A stretch of 18,223 nt of DNA from Marinilabilia sp. UBA5340 (lineage in GTDB: Bacteria; Bacteroidota; Bacteroidia; Bacteroidales; Marinilabiliaceae), in the NCBI GenBank assembly GCA_002411085.1, contig DHQK01000172.1, forward strand, positions 1 to 18,223. Reading direction: 5' to 3'. The stretch's first letter is position 1, and each line of letters opens with the position of its first letter. Shown here in pieces: positions 1 through 5,501 of the stretch. Under the pieces are notes generated by a model, which saw nothing but the letters and a program-made list of their open reading frames with translations, did not search any database and was not told the origin of the DNA. The position numbers and the translations under genes are program-made.

Positions 1-19
1 TCGAGTCCCGTTTTTCGCT
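1..19 (+). tRNA. 3' end of a tRNA, probably tRNA-Gly (partial)
   Basis: The window opens inside a T-loop (TCGAGT), followed by the 3' half of the T-stem (CCCGT), a seven-base acceptor strand (TTTTCGC) and an unpaired T at the discriminator position. The rest lies outside the window. A 5' strand GCGAAAA is implied. A GCG start with discriminator T fits tRNA-Gly, and the complete tRNA-Gly at 7996-8067 ends in a similar way. The anticodon is not visible, so the identity is an inference; tRNA-Cys is the main alternative. CCA is not encoded. Confidence 0.6.
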
Positions 20-88
20 CAAGAAAAGAGGAAGCAGAAGTCTATCCCAATCATCCGGAGTGGGTTCCTTCCTTTTCACCAATTTAAG

Positions 89-133
89 ACGAGATGTCTA
101 TCATAAATTCATTGATAAATCTCGTTTTTATTT
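89..133 (+). terminator. Hairpin with T-tract between two tRNAs
   Basis: ACGAGAT at 89-95 pairs with ATCTCGT at 119-125, and TATCA (99-103) pairs with TGATA (113-117) inside it, leaving a small asymmetric bulge. The stem runs into TTTTTATTTT. This looks like an intrinsic terminator for the preceding tRNA. It ends only 8 nt before tRNA-Leu, leaving no room for a separate promoter, so it may instead be a processing or attenuating structure inside a joint tRNA transcript. A weaker inverted repeat (GGAAG near 30, CTTCC near 68) lies before it. Confidence 0.5.
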
Positions 134-141
134 TGTCTACT

Positions 142-226
142 GCCCAGATGGTGAAATCGGTAGACACGCCAGCTTGAGGGGCTGGTGGCCATTACGGCCG
201 TGCAGGTTCGAGTCCTGTTCTGGGCA
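142..226 (+). tRNA. tRNA-Leu(GAG)
   Basis: An 85-nt cloverleaf. Acceptor GCCCAGA pairs with TCTGGGC, with discriminator A226. The anticodon stem CCAGC/GCTGG closes the loop TTGAGGG, giving anticodon GAG (reads CUC/CUU). A long variable arm (TGGCC...GGCCG) is typical of a class II tRNA such as Leu, and the T-arm is GCAGG-TTCGAGT-CCTGT. CCA is not encoded. It lies downstream of another tRNA end and may be co-transcribed with it, since no convincing promoter lies between them. Confidence 0.95.
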
Positions 227-231
227 CTTGT

Positions 232-277
232 AAAAAGCTGAAATCAACTTACTAAAAGTTGTTTTCAGCTTTTTTTA
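232..277 (+). terminator. Intrinsic terminator after tRNA-Leu
   Basis: AAAAAGCTGAAA (232-243) pairs with the TTTTCAGCTTTTT region near 262-275, with TCAACTT/AAGTTG continuing the stem towards a small loop near 251-256. It ends in seven T. It starts 5 nt after the tRNA, as expected for termination of the tRNA transcript. Confidence 0.8.
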
Positions 278-292
278 TGCACCATGTGTTAC

Positions 293-330
293 AAAAAAAA
301 AGAGGTAATCCGCTGAAACGAATCACCTCT
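293..330 (-). terminator. Intrinsic terminator of the minus-strand ncRNA
   Basis: Read on the minus strand, AGAGGTGATTCG, a short loop, then CGGATTACCTCT forms a stem of about 12 bp with one mismatch. It is followed directly by a run of eight or nine T (293-301 on the plus strand). It faces the tRNA-Leu terminator at 232-277. It marks the 3' end of a transcript that contains no protein-coding gene. Confidence 0.75.
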
Positions 331-535
331 TCTATAATAGGAGCCACACCGGTTGGATTATTTAAACTCCTGACGACAGGATTTGAGTACACCTGAAAAG
401 CGGGGATCCTCCGTGTCCGAAGACAACCCGAAGGTTGAGGCCTGCCCTTTTAACAGGTAGTTTTACTCGGTACAATTGTAGTGTTGAGTTTAACAATCAA
501 TAATACCGGCGTGGCATATCTTTATCAAAGATCTT
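302..535 (-). ncRNA. Structured ncRNA with a 6S-RNA-like fold
   Basis: A transcript of about 230-240 nt, bounded by a promoter (541-571) and a terminator (293-330), with no plausible reading frame. Long-range pairs define a rod. The closing stem is 343-352 with 506-515 (10 bp). Next come 362-369 with 486-493 (TTAAACTC/GAGTTTAA, 8 bp), then a large internal bubble whose 3' side carries a small hairpin (369-372 with 377-380). A further stem pairs TACTC with GAGTA and CAGGTG with TACCTG. The tip branches into two UUCG-capped hairpins near 417-436. A closing stem, a bubble with a small hairpin on its 3' side, and an apical stem are the known plan of 6S RNA, which binds RNA polymerase holoenzyme; the Bacteroidales-1 motif is the 6S family of this phylum. 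The identification rests on fold, size and gene-like boundaries, not on a covariance search. It could be another structured housekeeping RNA. Confidence 0.6.
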
Positions 536-540
536 CATTA

Positions 541-571
541 CAAAAATAGCTTAAAGTGCCCATGTATGCAA
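541..571 (-). promoter_or_regulatory. Bacteroidota-type promoter of the 6S-like RNA
   Basis: On the minus strand TATTTTTG (541-548) matches the TAnnTTTG -7 box exactly, and TTG (569-571) lies 20 nt upstream as a -33 element. Transcription would start near 535, a few bases outside the RNA's closing stem. An inverted repeat (551-590) overlaps this promoter. Confidence 0.75.
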
Positions 572-590
572 GCAATATGAGCACTTTTAA
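551..590. repeat. Inverted repeat across the ncRNA promoter
   Basis: TTAAAGTGC (551-559) and GCACTTTTAA (581-590) are inverted copies differing by one extra T. One half lies between the -7 and -33 elements of the ncRNA promoter and the other just upstream of the -33 element, about 30 bp apart, near three helical turns. This spacing suits a DNA-bound operator. The repeat lies upstream of the predicted start, so it should not be in the RNA. No regulator can be named. Confidence 0.4.
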
Positions 591-671
591 CTTTGAAATC
601 TGCTCATCAAAACTGATATTACTGAGTGCCAGAGATCGCCTGATGAATTTTCTTGCTTATTGATCATGGTA

Positions 672-700
672 TTTGCATTTCAACGAATTTGATATTTTTG
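672..700 (+). promoter_or_regulatory. Promoter of the exonuclease/GIY-YIG gene
   Basis: TTTG (672-675), 17 nt, then TATTTTTG (693-700), an exact TAnnTTTG -7 box. Start would be near 706, giving an 85-nt leader to the ATG at 791. A second TTTG lies at 688-691 but is too close to act as -33. The 549-784 stretch otherwise holds the divergent ncRNA promoter and its inverted repeat. Confidence 0.7.
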
Positions 701-790
701 TATTGGAAACTAAGACTTCAAAAGCTAATTAGAAATCGTTGCTTGATGAAGGCAGAAGATTTTCCAGCTTAAAAAGAGGGACAATTGAAA

Positions 791-2167
791 ATGGATCTAC
801 CCAGATACGCTGTTATAGATATAGAAACCACCGGAGGGAAAGCTGGCATTGGTCGCATTACAGAAATAGCGATTTATGTACTTCAGGGCAACATCATTGT
901 GGAAGAGTTTACTTCGCTGGTTAACCCCGAGTGTGTTATTCCACCGTACATCAGCAACCTGACAGGCATTACCAATCAAATGGTCGAGAATGCCCCCCGT
1001 TTTTTCGAAATTGCCAGGAAAGTTGTGGAGATAACCGAGGATACCATTTTTGTAGCACACAATGCTCCATTTGACTATAATTTTGTAAAGAAAGAATTTG
1101 AAGCTCTCGGGTACAACTACGAACGTGACGTTTTATGTACGGTACGTTTGTCCCGAAAAATATTACCCGGACATAAATCCTATAGCCTTGGGAATATTTG
1201 TGCAGATTTGAATATTCCGCTTTCTGACAGACACAGGGCAGGGGGAGATGCGCACGCTACGGCTCTTTTGTTGCAATATCTGATCAATAAACAAGGGGAC
1301 TACATTCTGGCCGAAGACGATGTTGATTTACGGGGAATTCATCCCGATTTGGATCTAAAGAAGGTGAGGAAGCTCCCCGAAGAACCCGGGATATATTTTT
1401 TTCACGACACACATAAGGAAGTTATCTATGTGGGAAAAAGTAAAAACATCAGAAAGAGGGTTTATTCACACCTTTCGGCCAAAGGTAAACGCAACCTTCG
1501 TATGAAGGAACAATTGGTAGACATCAGTTACGAATTGACGGGCAGTGAGCTGGTGGCGCTACTTCGGGAATCGGAGGAAATAAAAAACCAAAAACCGTTG
1601 TTTAACAGGGCCGGAAGACGCACCATCTTTAATTGGGGAATTTTTAATGTTACCGATCGTAAAGGTTATCAGCGATTCTTTATCGACCGGATAAAGGACA
1701 ATATCAATCAGCCCGTTGAAGCCTTTTCAACCAAAGATGCTGCCATAAAATCACTCTCAGGTTGGGCAGAACAGTTTAACTTATGCCGTCAGCTTTGTGG
1801 TCTGGAAAACAAAGCAGGAGCCTGTTTTAATTTCTCTGTGAAGCAGTGCCTGGGAGCTTGTACTGGAGAGGAAACTCCCAATGACTACAACCGAAGGGTT
1901 CAAAAAATGATTGACTATCTCAGTTTTTCTGCAAATAATTTCATTGTATTTGATAAGGGACGCGAAGCTGGTGAGCAATCCTTTGTTTGGATTGAAAGAA
2001 ATACTTTGAAAGGTTATGGTTGGCTTCAACAGGAAAACAGCATTTTGCAACCTGAGGATCTTACGGATTTTTTGGCTGGTGGCGAAGACAATAGAGACAA
2101 TCGCCAAATCATTCGTTCATGGCTGCGCAATAAGGCCAATCGGAAAGTCAAAATACTGAAGTATTAA
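791..2167 (+). CDS. DnaQ-like 3'-5' exonuclease fused to UvrC-type GIY-YIG endonuclease
   Basis: A 458-residue protein. Residues 5-165 form a DEDDh exonuclease like the DNA polymerase III epsilon subunit, with D10 and E12 (VIDIETTGG), D95 (HNAPFD) and H148-x4-D153. Residues 193-275 form a GIY-YIG nuclease: GIY 200-202, YVG 213-215, R223 and E260, which align with the catalytic Tyr, Arg and Glu of UvrC. Next, C332/C336, C345, C353 and C357 keep the C-x7-C-x3-C spacing of the UvrC cysteines that hold a 4Fe-4S cluster. The UvrC C-terminal RNase H-like and helix-hairpin-helix domains are absent, so it resembles a Cho-type incision nuclease joined to a proofreading-type exonuclease. A DNA repair role in the cytoplasm is the likely inference. 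The ATG at 791 is preferred, with AGAGGG 10 nt upstream; an in-frame TTG at 785 would add two residues. It is monocistronic, with its own promoter. Confidence 0.9.
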   Translation: MDLPRYAVIDIETTGGKAGIGRITEIAIYVLQGNIIVEEFTSLVNPECVIPPYISNLTGITNQMVENAPRFFEIARKVVEITEDTIFVAHNAPFDYNFVKKEFEALGYNYERDVLCTVRLSRKILPGHKSYSLGNICADLNIPLSDRHRAGGDAHATALLLQYLINKQGDYILAEDDVDLRGIHPDLDLKKVRKLPEEPGIYFFHDTHKEVIYVGKSKNIRKRVYSHLSAKGKRNLRMKEQLVDISYELTGSELVALLRESEEIKNQKPLFNRAGRRTIFNWGIFNVTDRKGYQRFFIDRIKDNINQPVEAFSTKDAAIKSLSGWAEQFNLCRQLCGLENKAGACFNFSVKQCLGACTGEETPNDYNRRVQKMIDYLSFSANNFIVFDKGREAGEQSFVWIERNTLKGYGWLQQENSILQPEDLTDFLAGGEDNRDNRQIIRSWLRNKANRKVKILKY

Positions 2168-2190
2168 CGAATTACAAGTAAAACATAAAG

Positions 2191-2769
2191 TCATTTCCCC
2201 TTTCGCCAGGGGAAATATCCGGAACTTCGCTGAATTGTCCGCATTGGGAAGACCCCCTGATTGGCAAAACGAATATCCTCAATAGTGTAGAAAGCACGGG
2301 GGTTGTATTTCTTAATTATTTCCGTCACCCGCTTAAAGTTTGATCGTTTAATAACACAATATATTACAGTCACCTTTCCACGGGAGCCATTGGCATCATT
2401 CCAGGTAACACCAAAACCTTCTTCGGAAAGCTTTCGAGCCAGATCAATGCCTGACTTTTGTGTGATAATCTGAAGGTTGGCATGTCCCAATGCCAGCTTT
2501 TCTTCAATCAGCAAACCGATATAATTCCCTGATGCAAAACCGGCAGAATAGGCAATGAAATAAAACCAGTTGTCGAGGTTCTCAAATACCTTTGTCATGG
2601 CCAGTAGCCAGATGAATATCTCAAAGAATCCCAAAAGCGGTGCCAGCAATTTCAATCCTTTGGATACAAAAACGATACGAATGGTGCCAATGCTTACATC
2701 AGCCACCCGGGCGAAAAAAATCAATGCCGGTATCAATACCCAGGTATACCAAAACTCTTCAACCATCAT
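2191..2769 (-). CDS. UPF0316 family membrane protein (DUF5698 + DUF2179)
   Basis: A 192-residue protein. The N-terminal half is hydrophobic, with about three membrane segments near residues 10-30, 41-60 and 68-88, including the family-typical RVADVSIGTIR. The C-terminal half (about 100-175) is a soluble alpha/beta domain matching the DUF2179 pattern (VTVIYCVIKRSNF...). Members of UPF0316 are small bacterial inner-membrane proteins of unknown function. The DUF2179 part is also found at the end of YitT-type proteins, where a regulatory ligand-binding role is suspected but not settled. It starts 12 bp after the prfC stop codon, so the two are almost certainly one operon. Two adjacent ATG codons (2769 and 2766) are possible starts. 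The tail is rich in Arg and Lys, as expected for a cytoplasmic end. Confidence 0.85.
   Translation of the reverse strand: MMVEEFWYTWVLIPALIFFARVADVSIGTIRIVFVSKGLKLLAPLLGFFEIFIWLLAMTKVFENLDNWFYFIAYSAGFASGNYIGLLIEEKLALGHANLQIITQKSGIDLARKLSEEGFGVTWNDANGSRGKVTVIYCVIKRSNFKRVTEIIKKYNPRAFYTIEDIRFANQGVFPMRTIQRSSGYFPWRKGK
2193..2216. terminator. Hairpin at the convergent gene end
   Basis: ATTTCCCC (2193-2200) and GGGGAAAT (2209-2216) form an 8-bp perfect stem over an 8-nt loop. It sits on the last codons and stop of the minus-strand UPF0316 gene, 26 bp past the stop of the plus-strand nuclease gene. The genes converge here, so it may help end transcription both ways. Neither side carries a strong T-tract, so the call is weak. 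Confidence 0.35.
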
Positions 2770-2781
2770 ACTTCTGTTTTT

Positions 2782-4362
2782 TTAAAACTCAGAGGTAAAG
2801 TGGAATTTAATTCCTTTGAAATTCTCCCTTGCCATATCCAGCATATAAGAAGAATCGGCAAGAAAAACATCCCGACCAAATTTGTCGGTGGCCATATATT
2901 GGTTCTTTCGCTTTTTGAAATCCTGCAATTCACTCTCATCTTCTGCTTCCAGCCAGCAGGCTTTGAACAAATTGATGGGTTCATACCGGCAGGAAGCTCC
3001 ATATTCATGCAACAGACGGTACTGGATTACTTCAAACTGAAGGGCACCTACGGTACCAATTATTTTCCGACCATTGAACTGACTCACAAACAACTGAGCG
3101 ACCCCTTCATCCATCAATTGATCAACACCTTTGGCTAACTGTTTGGATTTCATGGGGTCAGCGTTTTCAATATAACGAAACAACTCAGGAGAGAAACTGG
3201 GGAGCCCCTTAAAATTCAACGGACTTCCCTGACTAAGACTATCTCCGATTTTAAAATTTCCGGAATCGGGAATGCCAATAATATCTCCCGGATAAGCATC
3301 TTCCACAATTGATTTTTTCTCGGCCATAAAGGCCGTGGGACTACTGAATTTCATCTGTTTGCCAAGACGAACATGCTGGTAATTGGTATTTCGCTGAAAA
3401 TGTCCGCTGCATATCTTAACAAAAGCCAGGCGGTTACGATGATTGGGATCCATATTGGCATGGATTTTAAACACAAAACCACTGAACTTTTCTTCGTCTG
3501 GCTCCACGATTCTCTCCTCTGCCTGAGAAGGCCGGGGAGAGGGTGCAATCTCTAAAAAACAATGCAACAATTCTCTAACCCCGAAGTTATTTAGCGCACT
3601 TCCAAAAAACACAGGGGCCAACTTTCCTTCAAGATAAGGATTTTTATCAAATTCTGGATAAACTCCTTCCACTAATTCCAACTCTTCACGAATTGTGGTG
3701 GCTGATCTTTCACCAATCTCATCTGCCAGCCGGACGTCATTGATATCAACGTCAATTCCCTCTTCAAGGGTTTGCTTGTTGGGGGTAAATAGATAGAGAC
3801 TCTTATCAAAAAGATTGTAAACTCCTTTGAAATCGGGGCCATTTCCAATAGGCCAACTGAGTGGACGCACTTCTATTTTGAGTTCTTCCTCAATCTCATC
3901 CAGAATTTCAAAAGGATCTCTGGAGGGACGATCCATCTTATTCACAAAAACTATTACCGGAGTATGACGCATTCGGCAAACTTCCATGAGCTTTCGTGTT
4001 TGTGCCTCCACACCCTTAGCTGCATCAATAACAATAATTACACTGTCTACAGCTGTCAAAGTACGATAGGTATCCTCCGCAAAATCCTGGTGCCCCGGAG
4101 TATCCAGAATATTGACTTTGTAACCGTTGTATTCAAAACCCATCACCGAAGTGGCCACAGAGATTCCCCGCTGTTTTTCGATCTCCATGAAATCGGAGGT
4201 AGCTGTTTTCTTAATTTTATTTGATTTCACCGCTCCGGCAACATGAATAGCCCCACCAAAAAGAAGGAATTTTTCTGTAAGTGTGGTTTTTCCAGCATCG
4301 GGGTGACTCACAATACCGAAAGTTCGGCGACGTTTTATTTCTTCTTTAAATGTCATTGTCAT
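2782..4362 (-). CDS. prfC: Peptide chain release factor 3 (RF3)
   Basis: A 526-residue translational GTPase that recycles RF1/RF2 from the ribosome after termination. GTPase motifs: G1 HPDAGKTT (20-27), switch I region with KQRGISVATSV (63-73), G3 DTPGHQDF (87-94), G4 NKMD (141-144). The length and the C-terminal region (GRKIIGTVGALQFEVIQYRL) match RF3 rather than EF-G, which is about 170 residues longer. The ATG at 4362 is used; a second in-frame ATG two codons on (4356) is equally possible, since no Shine-Dalgarno is visible. It is first in a two-gene unit with the UPF0316 gene and has a divergent promoter facing the PHP phosphatase gene. All expected motifs are present and the gene looks intact. 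Confidence 0.97.
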   Translation of the reverse strand: MTMTFKEEIKRRRTFGIVSHPDAGKTTLTEKFLLFGGAIHVAGAVKSNKIKKTATSDFMEIEKQRGISVATSVMGFEYNGYKVNILDTPGHQDFAEDTYRTLTAVDSVIIVIDAAKGVEAQTRKLMEVCRMRHTPVIVFVNKMDRPSRDPFEILDEIEEELKIEVRPLSWPIGNGPDFKGVYNLFDKSLYLFTPNKQTLEEGIDVDINDVRLADEIGERSATTIREELELVEGVYPEFDKNPYLEGKLAPVFFGSALNNFGVRELLHCFLEIAPSPRPSQAEERIVEPDEEKFSGFVFKIHANMDPNHRNRLAFVKICSGHFQRNTNYQHVRLGKQMKFSSPTAFMAEKKSIVEDAYPGDIIGIPDSGNFKIGDSLSQGSPLNFKGLPSFSPELFRYIENADPMKSKQLAKGVDQLMDEGVAQLFVSQFNGRKIIGTVGALQFEVIQYRLLHEYGASCRYEPINLFKACWLEAEDESELQDFKKRKNQYMATDKFGRDVFLADSSYMLDMARENFKGIKFHFTSEF

Positions 4363-4378
4363 TGAAAATTTGAGGTTG

Positions 4379-4407
4379 CAAAATTAGTTAATGCAGCCGA
4401 ACCTCAA
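4379..4407 (-). promoter_or_regulatory. Promoter of prfC
   Basis: On the minus strand TAATTTTG (4379-4386) is an exact TAnnTTTG -7 box, with TTG (4405-4407) 18 nt upstream. The predicted start near 4373 leaves a leader of only about 10 nt before the prfC ATG at 4362. Confidence 0.65.
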
Positions 4408-4435
4408 TAGCATTTTCCATGTTTTGTTTGTACCT

Positions 4436-4467
4436 TTTGCTGATTATCGCTATTATTTTTTTATTTG
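4436..4467 (+). promoter_or_regulatory. Promoter of the PHP phosphatase gene
   Basis: TTTG (4436-4439), 20 nt, then TTTATTTG (4460-4467), which matches TAnnTTTG at all but one fixed position. Start would be near 4473, so translation must begin at the ATG at 4488 rather than at the upstream ATG at 4419. It is back-to-back with the prfC promoter. Confidence 0.55.
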
Positions 4468-4487
4468 CACACAAAACAACCAATTTT

Positions 4488-5375
4488 ATGACATATCCCC
4501 CTGAATCTTCCCGAAGTTGGGCCAATTACCATGGTCATTCTTTTTTTTGTGACGGAAATGGAAATCCGGAAGAATATGTAAATAAAGCCATTGATTTGGG
4601 TATGAAAACATTGGGAATATCCAGCCATGCCCCCGTACCTTTTGAAACCGACTGGAATATGCTTTCGAAAAAGGTGCCTGATTATTTAAAAACATTGATG
4701 AACCTAAAGGATGAGTACAAAGAACAAATTACTCTTTTAAGTGCCATGGAAGTGGACTATATCCCTGGAGCGATGGGTCCCCGCAATCCCCAAATAATAG
4801 GCGCAGGTCTTGATTATGTGGTTGGATCTGTTCATTTTGCCGGAACTTTCCCGGAAGGAACACCTTTTTCCATAGACGACAGTACATCGTGGTTTGTGAA
4901 AGGAATTGAGGAGATTTTCGAAGGAGACATCAAAAAACTGGTAAAAAAATACTTTGAACTCCAGAGAGAAATGCTGGAACATCAGCCACCACAAATCATT
5001 GGCCATGTGGATAAAGTAAGAATGCATAATCGCAACAGATTCTTTTTTGATGAAACTTCTGACTGGTACCTCGAGGAGATCAGAAGCACCTTGAAGCTTG
5101 CTGCTGAGAAAGAAGTCGTTGTGGAAGTAAATACCAAATATTTCGATACGGCCGAACAGACTTTCCCATCGAAAAATCATTTCAACTGGATGGCCGAAAA
5201 TAATATTCCTATTACAATTAATAGTGATGCCCACAATCCGGAAGATTTACTTTCCGGTTTTTACGAGGTTGCAGAATTGCTGCAAAATGCGGGTGTAAAT
5301 CATTTGTTTCAATATAAGAAAAAAGAAGGCCGGTTTATTCCTATGCCCTATGAAAAAGACGGAGTAGTGTGGTAA
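4488..5375 (+). CDS. PHP-family phosphatase, histidinol-phosphatase-like (HisK/HisJ type)
   Basis: A 295-residue PHP-superfamily metal-dependent phosphoesterase. Metal ligands of the family are visible in order: H15-x-H17 with D22 (NYHGHSFFCDG), H47 (ISSHAPVPF), E88 (AMEVDY), H116 (GSVHF), H173 (GHVDKVR), and D247-x-H249 (NSDAHNPEDL). Length and order match the histidinol-phosphate phosphatases of the HisJ/HisK type, which remove phosphate from L-histidinol phosphate in histidine synthesis. There is no other his gene here, so the substrate is inferred. An upstream in-frame ATG at 4419 would add 23 strongly hydrophobic residues, but that stretch is the promoter DNA read as protein. The next gene, thrA, has its own promoter, so this is probably a single-gene unit. 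No clear terminator follows. Confidence 0.8.
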   Translation: MTYPPESSRSWANYHGHSFFCDGNGNPEEYVNKAIDLGMKTLGISSHAPVPFETDWNMLSKKVPDYLKTLMNLKDEYKEQITLLSAMEVDYIPGAMGPRNPQIIGAGLDYVVGSVHFAGTFPEGTPFSIDDSTSWFVKGIEEIFEGDIKKLVKKYFELQREMLEHQPPQIIGHVDKVRMHNRNRFFFDETSDWYLEEIRSTLKLAAEKEVVVEVNTKYFDTAEQTFPSKNHFNWMAENNIPITINSDAHNPEDLLSGFYEVAELLQNAGVNHLFQYKKKEGRFIPMPYEKDGVVW

Positions 5376-5427
5376 CTCCAGATAAAAATATTCCAATTCG
5401 TAAAAAGAATAGGGGTATCCCATAACA

Positions 5428-5463
5428 TTTGTCATGTTTTCCTCTCATTTTTTTCTACATTTG
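5428..5463 (+). promoter_or_regulatory. Promoter of thrA
   Basis: TACATTTG (5456-5463) is an exact TAnnTTTG -7 box. TTTG (5428-5431) lies 24 nt upstream, longer than the usual spacing near 19. An 11-mer, ATTTGTCATGT, at 5427-5437 recurs at the same distance from the -7 box of the lyase promoter near 11921. The leader to the ATG at 5502 is about 33 nt, too short for a threonine attenuator. Confidence 0.6.
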
Positions 5464-5501
5464 CGAGTTCCATACCACATTTAACAGAAAATTTTTTTCG
5501 A

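Noticed and set aside
739..924. A 61-codon plus-strand frame overlapping the start of the nuclease gene
   Set aside because: It lies mostly inside the nuclease gene in another frame, and its protein shows no recognisable motif. The overlapping gene has strong domain evidence.
4419..4487. 23-residue hydrophobic N-terminal extension of the PHP phosphatase, which looks like a signal anchor
   Set aside because: The stretch contains the promoter elements TTTG and TTTATTTG, with a predicted start near 4473. The family is cytoplasmic and begins near the HxH motif, so the ATG at 4488 is preferred.
5464..5501. Threonine/isoleucine leader-peptide attenuator before thrA
   Set aside because: Only about 33 nt separate the predicted start from the ATG, with no leader frame rich in Thr or Ile and no terminator hairpin.
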